Shown here piece after piece: positions 52,431 to 63,920 of a stretch of 64,000 nucleotides of DNA. The position numbers and the translations under genes are program-made. Each line of letters opens with the position of its first letter. Position 1 is the stretch's first letter. The notes beneath the pieces are model-generated. The model was not told the DNA's origin and did no database searches. It worked only from the letters and a program-made list of their open reading frames with translations. The DNA is from Cheilinus undulatus (lineage: Eukaryota > Chordata > Actinopteri > Labriformes > Labridae), in NCBI RefSeq assembly GCF_018320785.1, contig NC_054866.1, positions 9,082,487 through 9,146,486 on the forward strand, given 5' to 3'.

Positions 52431-52867
52431 ATGGTTAACACTTTCCCACTAAAATAAGTTTCCTACTTCATGTTGAACGCCTGTGGCAAGGTGGTATACT
52501 CCAGAGGGATGAAGCTCAGACATAGCTACATAGCCAGAGTACTCGCTGATAAAGACCATCACACCACCCTTGGTGGCATCCCATCCGTTCTCACAGGTGG
52601 GAAGTCACTTACTCAGTGGATAGCTTCTATCATGGTACAAAGTGTCCTATATCAAAACCAGTAACAATCCAGCAGAAACATGAGCAAAGGGATCCCAGCA
52701 GTGACCACTACAACAAGCAACATCCAAATAATCCATCTTGCTACTTTGACTGGGAAATTACAGCCCCATATCCCCGCCCCAAATATGAAACGTCAGTGGA
52801 CAGAACTTAGACCAGTTGACTCTCAACAGAGGAGAATCAACACTATCAAAAAACACTCCAACAGTAA

Positions 52868-53000
52868 AGACCATTTAGATAAGATAAGATAAGATAAACC
52901 TTTATTCATCCCACGGTGAGGAAATTTGCAGTGTTAACAGCGGCTAAGGATCAGCAAAGCAAACATAGAAGAATAAGTACACTCATCATGCACACAGTAC
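52868..53000 (-). mobile_element. LINE 3' tail with (GATAA)n repeat
   Basis: A GATAA microsatellite followed by ACCTTTATTCATCCCACGGT and GAGGAAATTTGCAGTGTTA matches, reversed, the 3' end of fish L2/CR1-type LINEs that end in short tandem repeats. Only the tail is recognisable. Confidence 0.6.
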
Positions 53001-53309
53001 ACAAAACTAAAACTGTTCTACGCAGTGAACAAAAAAAGAAATTTAACTTAGAATGGGTTAAAACTACACTTTAGCAGAAAACTTTAACTCTGAAATATAT
53101 ATTTAACCCTGAGATATCAAAACACCAGTATATGCTGTGAACAGACCCAGGCTCCATGCAAGCAAAAAAACAGGACTGTGGTGGCATTTTCAAGTGGGAA
53201 CCAGTCTCTTCCAACTGGTTCGGCTATACCCCAGGAAGGCCACTGTGCCACCAATGAGCAGCAACAGCCAGGAAGTCACTGAGACTGTCAAGTTGAAACC
53301 TTCCTCATT

Positions 53310-53626
53310 GTTTTTTTGTCCCACAGTACCTCAGGCAGGATGGACAGAGGGCTCAGGTGCTTCAGAGCGCCATGCTAGGTCTCACCACCCACCATACCAA
53401 CAAGCAGTCCTTTCCCATTTACCACATGACCATTCCAGCCCATAAAAGCATTACCACCCTCACCACATCCAGGCTCTGTACATGCAAGATCCAGGCAATC
53501 ACAATGCCAAGACGATCGTCTCTAGTCTCCCCAACAAGCAAAACATGACTATCCGTGATGCTTACATTGCACGTGACAAAAAACAACAAAGAGAAAGCAT
53601 CCCACTTCTACTGGACAAACCCTAAA
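53310..53626 (+). pseudogene. possible frameshifted coding remnant, origin unknown
   Basis: The plus strand looks protein-like in successive frames: YLRQDGQRAQVLQSAMLG in one, then, after a shift, HHIQALYMQDPGNHNAKTIV, SSLPNKQNMTIRDAYIARDK and ESIPLLLDKP followed by a stop. Such frame switching with sensible residues suggests a decayed copy of a real coding exon. I do not recognise the parent gene with confidence. Confidence 0.35.
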
Positions 53627-53815
53627 TTTACTTCCTCACTGTTAAGCCTCTGCCCCTAAATCTACTTGTGTATGTGCTTTCCTACAAAGTTCACCTTCAG
53701 ATGGGCTTGCCATTACATGAGTGCTCCCACAGTTTGACAACATAAAGGGAAAAATGCTTTACAGCATCAGAAACATAGCAAGGAAAATCAGTCTGATTCA
53801 TGAGCAGAGACTTAC

Positions 53816-54246
53816 ATTTGGTTTTGATAGATCCCCATCTGTGATAGACCGCGACACCTTTGGCGGAACCTGGGGTTTATAGTCCTGTTTTAGGCTGTCA
53901 TCCTTGACCGTCCCTTGCTGCTGTCTTCCCTCCCATTCCTTCCCATGAGACGTGGTAAAGTCATGAGAATACACACGGTACTCTGTAAGCGGCCTGCGGC
54001 ATGTGTGCTGGATGGCCCCCCAGGCGGGACTGGTGTCGCCAGGGTTGCTCCATCGCTGGTGGTGGGTGTGGGTGGGCGTTGCTCCTCCAGGGAGGATGGC
54101 AATGTCTGTGCACCTGCCTGGGGTTGAGTTTTCTTGAGCAGGGAGGGTGGAGGACTTTCCCATGTAGGGTCTCCTGTCTGACCTGTATGGCACGTCCAAA
54201 TACTGGGGTCCCATTTGTTGGCTCATGGCACATGATGGGGAGTGCA
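53816..54246 (-). CDS. samsn1: samsn1 long-form exon E5
   Basis: 143 codons (HSPSCAMSQQMGPQYLDVPY to SRSITDGDLSKPN) after TCTTCCAG, with a GTAAGT donor in phase 0. The largest exon; it includes DYKPQVPPKV, a proline motif that could bind SH3 domains. Confidence 0.8.
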
Positions 54247-57200
54247 CTGGAAGAGGACATAAGTAAGATAAAAACCATCTCATAATAATAAAAATAGTCA
54301 GCAAAACAAGTGGAAGGCCTGCCCAGGTGTAGTCTATGTCAGAAATATGTCCACACAGAAGAGAAAGGAATGAATAGCCTTTCTGTTGTCTTAATATTGG
54401 CAGCTAGTTGCTAGATAATGCCTGTTTACTGCTAACTTCTTTGAAAGTTCAAGATGATATGCAGCTGGGTTTGAAATTGCCAATGGGCCTGCAGGAGGAA
54501 TTTCAAAATAAAAGCACCGATGGATCGTTACACCCCTAGTTGCTAATAATATCTGAATGAATGGTCTATTGTCATTCATGGATTTTCCTGAACTGGTACC
54601 ACACATACCTTACTGGTGGTAGAGGTATATTTGATACTAATTCCTGCTGATGCCACACATACTTTTACTACTGTAGCTGTTGATGTTTTTTACTGAAGTT
54701 GCTCTGTTCTGTCTGCATTGCTCTCAAACCCCAAATACACGTTGGGCCGGAGGATGCTAATCATGCGTGTGGTTCTAAGGGAGATTTTCCCAGTTTAAAA
54801 GAAGTTTCTTCTTGCCTCAGAAACTATGCTAGATGTTGCTTACTGCTGTGTCATAGTAGATTAATGCTGGGTCTTTAGAAATAATCCAACAAAGAGTACA
54901 CTCTAGACCTGCCCTCCTTGTAAAGTGTCCTTGAGTGTCTTTGTTATGCATTTGTACTATACAAATAAAGATTTTTTTCAAACTGATTAATTAAAATTCG
55001 CGTGAGAATTTTCTGTGAAGGTCAAGAACAATACCAATCTGGAAATCTTACACATGACAAATTGCAAGAGCACACTAAAGAGTGAAATAAAATATCAAAA
55101 AAGCCAAGTTGGCCAATCGTAACTTTCACAGTGTTGAATTTTGATAGTAATCCATATAGATTTTCTTGTTCACAAAAAAGCCCCATAGAAATCTACATAA
55201 GTTGTTGCAACAGTCAAAGCTTAATTTAGTATTCATTCCAGCAGAAAAGTCATGAACTGGAATTGCTACATTTCGAGGAATTCTGCATAGTCCGCTTCTG
55301 CTTCTGTAAGCACAAGTCAGGACTAGTCAGAGTTTCGTCACTTAGTCATGCTACTAGAGGTCACAGAGGACAATGCCCTGGTTGGACTACACTAGCTTTT
55401 AGTCTGTTATGATAGCCACTCTGTCAGATTAGACGATCACAGACGCTTAAAGATGTGCCGCTCAGACATGACAGACCACATGGTTGTAGTTAACCAACCA
55501 TCACAGCCAGTGTGAGGATGTTGGGTGGAAGAGGGGCTGGGCTAAATGAGATCAGGAAGGATGACTCTAACTAAACATAGTGTATTTGCTGTACTAAACT
55601 GTATTTGCCATTCTATCCAAACCTTTTCATTAATAATAGCTTGATGCTAATGCTAACAGCAGTTTCTCATCAGTTTCTGCTATTTCTGGACAACAATTCT
55701 CTTTTTCCGTCTGTTATTTTAGCCACGCTTTGACACATAAAAAAGCTGGATGCTGTTTCCAGACCTTGATCCGTTTCCAAAGCAGTGCACGATCTTCGTT
55801 GTATTTTAACTTTTATTTAGTTAGTTTAAATTAGTGACTTCTGAGCTTGCAGAGCCCTCTGTGCTTTCATTGGTCAACTTCATTGTTAAAACAGAACAAA
55901 TCTCTGAAGATAGAAAGAAAATCAAGCATGCTAGACTTTCTGTCAGAAGGTTGTGAGACGTCCCAGATGTAGGTTCCAATCAAGACGTCCCTGATTGTTG
56001 TTTACTTTGACACTCAATGGGGGGTGAATTGATGGATTTTTAAGGGCTGAGGTTTCCTAAAATCCAATGACTGTTAGATCAGGCTGTAATTGTGCTTAAA
56101 ACATGTCTGACCTCACATTAGAGGATAAGGAGGCATTACTTCACATCAGTGGTCATCAGCTGGTTCAGCCTCAGGACCATCTACTAACCCCTTTTGGAAA
56201 AATCCTGACCCAAATTTCTAAAAAATTTCAACCAATTAGGTTAATTAGAAATAAACACTTCTGGTTCCCAAGCCACCTGCTTAACATCATTACTTTAATG
56301 GTGTGAAAATCTGTTTCACCTGTTGGGTTGTGAGTTTTCTTTGGCGCTTCTTTCCCACTCTTTCCAGCTGGTTTCTTTCCAGGCTTTTGGCTTCTTTTGA
56401 CAGGAGGTTTAGACTCTGTAGTCATGCCAGTGGTGTGGACGCTCTGTAAGAATACAAAACAAAATCTGCATCAATCATCTGTTTTTTCCATCAAATATTT
56501 TCCTGAAGTTCTGCTCTAACTGAGGCATTTCTTTCTTTCTCTTCTGCATTACTTTTGCAATCCGGTCACTTTTTAGTTTATGCAATCGTCAAGTCAAAAA
56601 TAACACTGGAGTTTTCTCAGCACTTCCTGTATAGTTTAGTCAGCTTTAGCTGTTCTTAATGTTTGATGAGTTACAACACATCAGGAAGTTACTGCATGAA
56701 ATTTTAATGATGAATAGAAAATATTCATTCTTCACACCAGTATAAAAGCATGATAGCAATGATAACATCTGTTTGGGACTGATAGCATGTGATCCATATC
56801 AACATGTCTAGTTTAAGTCCCTGTGTTTGTATTTGTTTCCTTGCTCCTCCTGGTGTTTCTTATGTTTTGAATATCTTCCTTGTCCAGTGTTCTTGTGTAT
56901 TATGAAGTGTTCCATGTTTCCTGTTTTATTTTGTAGTTGCCTTCCCTTGTGTGTGATTCCAGTTTTTCTTCCTGCCTCAGCTTCCTTCCACTGTGATTAC
57001 CCTCCCTGTGTATTTAGGTTCTGTGTTTCTCCCTGTCTTTCGTCAGAACGTCGCATGTCTTCCTACGTGTTTCTCCCAGTGTTACTCCTTTGAAACCTCC
57101 AGTGTTTTTTGCCTTTCTGTGGATTTTGCTTTTGATGGACTTTGTTTTAAAGAAAGTTTTGTTTAGTACATTATTCCCTTGTAGTTCCTCAGTTTAGTTT

Positions 57201-60200
57201 TTCCTTGTGTTTGGACTTGATCATTTTTGGATTTGCCTTTGTTTTTGTTTGTATTAAATTATTTTTTGAGTTCTGCATTTGAGTCCTCCTTTTGAGTTTT
57301 TTCACCTGAACATGACAGAACGGTCTGACCAGTTATGGACCCAGTGGATGACGAAGACCTTTTTTCTTTAATAGACTTTTTAATTACCCTGCATGGACTC
57401 TGGAAGGACAATAAGATTCACCCCTGGTATGGGGGAGCAGCTCTTCAGGGGGCCAGGAGGGAAACTGAGGCAGGAAGAAAAGCGGGAATCACACACAAGA
57501 GAAGGCAACTACAAAATAAAACAGGAATAAATGCAAACACAGAGAGTTAAACTAGACATGAAACACAGGGGACAAGGAACAAATGCCAACACAACATACC
57601 AAAAGTACAACCTAAGAAAGCTCCAAGGAAACAGGAGGATATATGAAGAGAAAACACTAGAAGCAACTGGGACAATAACACACAAAATCTAAATACAAAA
57701 TAAAACTAGAAACACAAATATACAGAAAAAAACACAGGAATAAACACATTGAAAAAATCAGGAACATAATAAATCAAAACATGGATCAAGACAGTCATTT
57801 GGGTCATTGGTTCTTTAAACAAAATATCCACACTGAGGTGTATAGAGCTGCTGGTGATCAACAATGGGCATGCAGGGGTGGTTTTAATCATTCAGAGGCC
57901 CCAGACAAGGATAAATATGGGCTCCGTTCAAGTTCAGCTAAAAGGAATCATAAGAAGGGAATATAATATTTTGCAGCATCTCTTTTCAGAGAGCAAAGCC
58001 ATAGAAATACAGGACATACTGAATCTGAAATATAAATACCCAACTATACCTTGTCACTTCTTCAAAGAGCATTTTAACTCAAACATACAAATATTTTAAG
58101 ATGTATCTCAGCCAGGTGCAACTTGATAATGTAAAAAATGTAAGGTTCAATATGTGTTCACAAATTATAGTTTAATTTATTGTATACCATTTTACCACGC
58201 AGTTATTAAAACGTTATCACAATTATAACACTGAACCATTTTAAAAACAACGGGACATCAGACACTAAGAAGTGTTAAGACCAACTAAAAACTGACAGTA
58301 TTTGGGACGGCCGAACACGCAGAGGCTTAATCACACCAAAAGTCCTCATTTTGCCTCCTCATTAACTATCTACCATGTGGCTGTGAGAGCAGAACCCCCT
58401 AAACATCTGTTCTGTATTAAAACTCAATCAGCATTTGTGTTGAACAATAGCACCATTATAGACACCAGAGTGTTTCTGCATGATATGAGCAGGTGGCAAA
58501 TTATGGACTGACACTAAATGGATTGTTGTAGCATGTGACCGTGAGTCTGCACTTATACCAATATTAGGTTAGCACAGATGCGCCAACCTGTGTTTAACGC
58601 ATCCCTGCTGGTGGATGGTTTGTTCAATCATGAGTCACGTGCAGCGGACAGAAGGATAGAAGTGAGCTCCTGCACATCTCTTTTGGTAAACTACAAAATG
58701 CTGTATGTCATGTTAACTTTGTATTTGTCACTGACACCTGGGGTCTACATTGACCAGTGAAAAGCTGCTAAAGTGTCTCTGTAATGTCACATAAAACCTC
58801 TCTGGAACAGAAGATATCTATTATATGAAGTGGACTTGTCTGAAAAACATCAGTGAAAGTTTTTACTCTGACCTGACTCGGTGGTGGTTTCTCCTTTTTC
58901 TTTGTGCCACAATGATGAGCTCCTTTGCTGTCTTTGGTTTCTGTTCGGTGCCTCGCCCTCCTCGTCTCTAGAAAGTCACAAGTGTTTCAGATATTTTTCT
59001 TATCAGGGTAGTGCAACACCGTAAAACCAAAAGTTACAGCTAAACAAAAAATCAGTACCTCAAGAAGAGGATTCATTAATGGTTTTCTGTAGATCAGATT
59101 AAAGGACTAATCTACAATTATCAGTGCCAGGTTGAGCTCTGGAGTAGGTTTTAGGCAGGATTTTCTTCTATTAGACAGAAGGAAGTTCTTTAGAAAATAT
59201 TTGTGTTTTGTTCAAATCAACAGCCAGTTCATTTACATGCAGTTAGAAAAAGTCATATTGAAATAAACCATACAAAACCTTATCCAAACAGAACTTTTCT
59301 TAACAATGTTACAAAGTGATTTACAAATAGCCTGTAGCACATAATAATTACTGTGTTGGTCTGGCTGAAACTGGACATTTAAATACATGCAAACATATTA
59401 GTGGGACTGAAATTGTACTAAATGCACAAAACCTGTGCTGCTCAGCTCTGCACCTTCTGTTAACAAACATTTTCCTGTTTACTCCTTTAAATCCTTTACA
59501 AGTTATTTTTTCCATAGTTTAGATCACATTGAAACCTTTGATCTACTTATAAAAGCAGGTCTGAATCCAACAGGAAGTCAATGGCCCTTCATTCAAGACA
59601 GCAGAAAAATCCAAAAAGACAAAGTTTTGAACAATGGAATTTTAAAATGTGATGAAGAGGATGCTAGTAACGACAGAAATTCTGAGATCAAAAAGATTTT
59701 GTCTTTTGACAGCCCCAGTAATTTTGTATGGATACTGTTGTTTAATTTGTTAAATGTTTGATTTTATATGAAAAAATGAATAGATATACCAGCACATTAA
59801 ACAAGTCAGACTTCATGCATTTTGACTCCACTGCTGCATGACGTCCACATAAGTGTACAGGTGGTTTTTGGTTTATAAAAACGAAATTTTATTATAAAGT
59901 TGGGTTTACAAAAAAGTAACATGTTCATCACATGCATACAGTGCCTATTAAAGTATTTACTCCCTTGGATGTTTGACCCTTTAGTTGATTTTATAAATCA
60001 ATCATGGTCAAAATAATTTGGCTTTTTTGACAGAAAAACCCACAAAGTAATGCAAATAAAATACAAATATGTAAGTGACTGTATTAATATTCACCCCCTT
60101 CAAGTCAGTGTTTAGTAGAGTCACCATTGGCTGCAATCACAGCACTCAGTCTGTGGGGATAGGTCTCAGTCAGGCTAGCATGTCTGGACACTGCAATTTT

Positions 60201-62497
60201 ACTCCATTCTTCTTTGCAAAACTGCTCAAGCTCTGTCAGGGTGCACAGGGATCGGACGTGAACAGCCCTTTTCAAGTCCAGCCGCCTATCTCTACTGGAT
60301 TGGACGTTTACTCGGCCACTCCAGAACATTCAACTTGTTGTCTTTAAACTAGGGATGCACCGATCCACTTTTTTTCAGTTCCTATCTTATTCCGATAAAT
60401 ATGTGCCAATACCGATACTGATTCCGATATATATATATTTTTTTAACAATTATTATTGTTGTTGGTATAATGTGTGAGGTTACATGAAGCAGTAGTAAAC
60501 CACCCAGCTCTTCTTATTAAAAAGCAAAAAAAATACAAAAATGAATTGAATTTAAATGTATTGCACGTATGACTACTCATCCGAAGTGAAAAGAGGCCAA
60601 ATATCAAAGCACAATATTAATCAGCAAAGAGGAACGGGCAGCGCTAGCAGTGCTAAAGCTAGCACTGCCCATTATCAGGCTAACGTCACACCCACCCTTC
60701 TTTGTGTTCTCTCATCTTTAGACAAGTTTTGACTATTCTAAATATAGATTTACGTTTAATCTACTAGGTACTTATACCGCTAAGAACATCCTAACTAATA
60801 CTAGCTCAGTGACACACAGACTGTCTCGTGTTAGACTGCGGTGCGTTCATGGTCTACCGCAAACTGTAGGATGGATTTGGATCGGTCACTTGGATCGGCG
60901 CCGCCAGACAGATATCCGATCTATTAATTACATCCATATCGGACCTGATACCGATATTGGATCGGATTGGTCCCACCCCTACTTTAAACTATTTCTATGT
61001 AACTTTCTCTGTATGCTTCAGGTCATTGTCTTGCTGGAAAATGAATCTTCTCCCAAGCTGCAGTTCTCCTACAGACTGAATAAGATTGTCCTCCAGGATT
61101 TTCATATATCTTGCCGATTCATTTTATGCTCTACCTTTATAAGCCTTTCAGAGCCAGCTGCCTAGAAGCACCCCCACAGCAGCATGCTTCACAGTAGGGA
61201 TGGTGTGTTTGTGGTGATGTGCAGTGTTTAGTTTCTTGTCTGATGGCCAAAAAAGCACCTTTTTAGAGTCATCAGACCAAAGAACTTTCTTCTACTTGAC
61301 CGTGGAGTCTCCCACAAGCCTTTATGACCCTTGTTTAGATTTAATCTAAATTTTCTTCAACAGTGGCTTTTCTTTGCCACTCTTTCATAAAGTTTTGACT
61401 GGTGAAGAACCCGGGGAACCGTTGTTCAATGAAAAGTTCTTACATGTTTTTGTTGTAGAAATCTGTTTTCACTTTGACATTAAAGATTTTTTTTGTTGAA
61501 AAAGCTGATTCATATTGACCATGACTGATTTATAAAATCAATAAAAGGGTAAAAAATCCCAGGGAGTGAATACTTTTTATAGGCACAGTACTGTACTTGT
61601 TCATTTTCTTACCTCAGATGACCTCTTTGAATAAAAAGGTTTTAACAGACCAGCCTGAGGGATTTAGCACATGCCCATCACTGATGGCCATCCTGGATTG
61701 ATGCTGCCATCAATCAGTAGGTATTTAAAATATACAAGGGAGTAACTGCTATTAAAATTTTCTAATCTACTGACAGGGCCCTTAAGTGATTTGGACCAAA
61801 TAACCATGAAAAACCAACCCACAATGGAACTGAACACAAATGTGGCCACTATGAATGGAAGGGTTAAAATCGTAGCCAATCACTGCAGGCCATCATCCAA
61901 TTTACCATTAAATACTTTATAGCTTGAGATGTAATTTCAGTGTTTTAAAGACCGCGCCCCTGTCCTCAGACATCATGCTGGGAGTCTAAATGGCATATAG
62001 ATGAGTCTGACCTATTTATTTGCTCTTTACCTTCATTGTGATTGTTGCTGATGTGGACTAAATCTTCTCTGCTCCTGGCGGCCTGCCAGCCTGCAGTATT
62101 ACAGCGTGGGTTATCTGCTGGGAGGGGAGACCAATCACAAACATTGAGGATTTTCAGTCAAAAGTCAGAGTGAATGGAGGTCACATAAATTGTTTTCTAA
62201 GTCACAGACAGGCAGCTAGTAGATTAAATCTAAATCACAGACAAGAGGATTTTTTTTGTTGAATGATTTTAGGTTAGTCTATACTGGATCAGTATGATTC
62301 AGGTGAAGGCATCTGTGCCAACTAAGGAGATAAAGTTTCTTTATGTATTTTGCAATTATATTATCATTACAATAAAACTCCAAAATCTCTTTCTGCTGTC
62401 AAATCTATCTGAAGCTTAACAGCTAAACTGAATGAATGAGAACTGACTGTACTCACCAAGGGTTTCATTATCTGACACAGACTTGGATATGTTCTTT
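53816..62497 (-). CDS. samsn1: samsn1 long N-terminal form, five upstream coding exons (62497-62457, 62114-62031, 58967-58873, 56443-56320, 54246-53816)
   Basis: Five minus-strand segments with good acceptors and donors stay open and in phase with each other for 775 bases. The last leaves in phase 0, the phase required by samsn1 exon 2 (43447). They would add at least 258 residues before RSTSFGKFEG and skip the canonical first exon. The added part is hydrophilic: a serine-rich start, an arginine- and lysine-rich stretch (TKKKEKPPPS, KRSQKPGKKPAGKSGKEAPK) that looks like a nuclear signal, then a proline- and tyrosine-containing region. No known domain is recognised. The first exon with an ATG was not found and may lie beyond the right edge. 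Longer SAMSN1 isoforms from an upstream promoter are known in mammals. A separate gene is less likely because no stop codon ends the series. Confidence 0.78.
56320..56443 (-). CDS. samsn1: samsn1 long-form exon E4
   Basis: 41 codons plus one base after TTCTTACAG: SVHTTGMTTESKPPVKRSQK, then a lysine-rich run to KKTHNPT. GTGAAA donor. Confidence 0.75.
56800..57360 (+). mobile_element. probable LTR with the start of a gag-like frame
   Basis: T-rich sequence ending in a promoter-like TTTTGTTTGTATTAAATT, then GAACATGACAGAAC, then an ATG opening MDPVDDEDLFSLIDFL. This resembles the LTR, leader and gag start of a fish Ty3/gypsy-like retrotransposon. The frame is lost after about 50 residues, so it is a fragment. 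The assignment rests on the layout and is tentative. Confidence 0.4.
56918..57528. repeat. inverted repeat around the LTR-like fragment
   Basis: The arm 56918-56980 and the arm 57465-57528 are reverse complements with few differences (CTGAGGCAGGAAGAAAA..., GGCAACTACAAAATAAAACA). This implies a second, inverted copy of the LTR-like sequence to the right. Confidence 0.7.
58873..58967 (-). CDS. samsn1: samsn1 long-form exon E3
   Basis: 31 codons after TTTCTAG: TRRARHRTETKDSKG, HHCGTKKKEKPPPSQ. GTCAGA donor, phase 0. Of the three frames only this one links to both neighbours in phase. Confidence 0.7.
59939..61588 (-). mobile_element. Tc1-like element, family F copy 4, split by a hAT insertion
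   Basis: Both ends are present: CAGTGCCTATTAAAG on the left and, reversed, CTGTGCCTATAAAAAG on the right, with TA on each side. Longer terminal inverted repeats include TGATTTATAAAATCAAT. The minus strand keeps the transposase C-terminus (LKRAVHVRSLCTLTELEQFC, KEEWSKIAVSRHASLTETYP), with frame damage elsewhere. About 1010 bases once the insertion is set aside; not active. Confidence 0.82.
60350..60981. mobile_element. hAT-like element nested in the Tc1 copy
   Basis: Flanked by perfect 8-base duplications CTTTAAAC at 60342-60349 and 60982-60989. The ends TAGGGATGCACCGATCC and, reversed, TAGGGGTGGGACCAATCC are similar inverted repeats. GATACCGAT-type subterminal motifs recur on both sides. No transposase. 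Confidence 0.85.
62031..62114 (-). CDS. samsn1: samsn1 long-form exon E2
   Basis: 27 codons between a CCCAGCAG acceptor and a GTAAAG donor, encoding NPRCNTAGWQAARSREDLVH then ISNNHNE, phase 1 at both ends. Confidence 0.68.
62457..62497 (-). CDS. samsn1: samsn1 long-form exon E1 (first one seen)
   Basis: Short exon, 13 codons (KNISKSVSDNETL) with partial codons at both ends. TTTTCAG acceptor, GTGAGT donor. It needs two bases from an exon further upstream. Confidence 0.6.
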
Positions 62498-62824
62498 CTG
62501 AAAATCAAAGAAAATGAAACGTCATTGAAGGAGGCTTTTCGTTAGAGTTGAAGTAAATGTTCCCTGTTGTCAGAGATGTAGTGGTGCTTGTAGAAGTTGG
62601 TGCACTCTTGATTCTTATGCCCTGCATTTTTCAGCAACACATCGAGGACAGATTAAACAGCTGGTGTTAGACTGGTCTTGCAGTCTGGCCCTGGGTATTG
62701 ACCTACGGGTGGAGATACCAAGTGAGGGGTTGGTATTACTATAAATGACTCAATGTGATGTCACGTTGGGCATTGACTCTGAACAGACCATCAGAATGAA
62801 GACTTTCATTGGGAAGTTAGGCAA

Positions 62825-63360
62825 TTAAAAAAAAAAAAATCATAAGTCATAATTATGGGATAAAAAGTCATAATTATGAGATAAAATGTCATGAGTATGA
62901 TATAAAAATTTGAAACTATGAGATAAAAGGTCGTAATTAAAAGAAGAAAAGTCACAATCATGAAATACAAAGCCGAAGTTATGAAAGAAGTCAAAATTAT
63001 GAGATAAAAAGTCATGAGATAAAAAGTCAAAATTATGAGACTGAAAATCTAAATTATTAGATAGAAACCCATTATGAGATAAAAAGTTGAAATCATGATA
63101 TAAAAAGTCATAATTATGAGATAAAAAGTCATTATGAGATAAAAAGTCATAGTTATGAGATACAAAGTTGAAATTATGAGAACAGAGTAGAAATTATGAG
63201 ATAAAATGTCATAAGTATAAATTAAAGAAGTCAAAATTACGTGATAAAAAGTCAAAATTATAAGATAAAAAGTCATAATTTCAACTTTTTATCTTATAGT
63301 TATAACTTTTTAATTCATAGTTTTGACTTATAATCTCATAATTATGACTTAGGATTTTTT
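62825..63360. repeat. AT-rich minisatellite with inverted right end
   Basis: More than twenty diverged units of roughly 21 bases on AAAAAGTCATAATTATGAGAT, then from about 63265 the same unit in reverse (TCATAATTATGACTT). The array can fold on itself. Open frames in it (MTFYLII-type repeats) are artefacts. Confidence 0.8.
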
Positions 63361-63920
63361 TCAAGAACTGCCTTACTTTCTTATTTTTTCTTTTTGAAAT
63401 GCAGAAATGTGCTTCCATACTTTCAGATATAGGAGGACCACAAAAAAAGGACTGGGTTGGTCTAAATTTTATCGCTTGTAAGATACCCCAAAAAGTGTGT
63501 CTTACTATTCCAGTAAATCTTAGACTTCACAAAAAGACACATAACACAGAAAACAAGTGTAAACTCTGATGTCTGATCCAGTCACTCTGTAGAGAGCGGA
63601 TCGTTGGTGCACGCTGTCTGTGTGCAGAGCTGGACACAAGTCCTTTAATCTGTTTATCATTGATTATTGGTAGTGATGTTCCTAGAAGAAGTTCAAATCC
63701 AGTTAAACGCAGATCTTAGGAGTGTTTAATCAGCTAGTCTAAAGCAGTGGTTCTCACCTGGTGGTGCTGCCTTTAGTGGGTCAAAAATGTGACTTAAAAA
63801 AACTGTTGCACAAAGTCTATGATGTATGGAGGCCCTAAGTGGACAAACTTTCAGGTTTTTTTTCCCTTTTCTGCTGGAAAAGTAATGTTTTTCTAAATAT
63901 TTTGACTTCCTTCCTATATA

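Noticed and set aside
53890..54285. Several overlapping open frames on both strands
   Set aside because: All overlap samsn1 exon E5. Only the frame 54246-53816 has matching splice borders and phase.
59435..59761. 108-residue plus-strand open frame
   Set aside because: No recognisable domain, AT-rich composition and no splice context; most likely chance.
62806..63276. Minus-strand open frames with MTFYLII repeats
   Set aside because: Translation of the AT-rich minisatellite.
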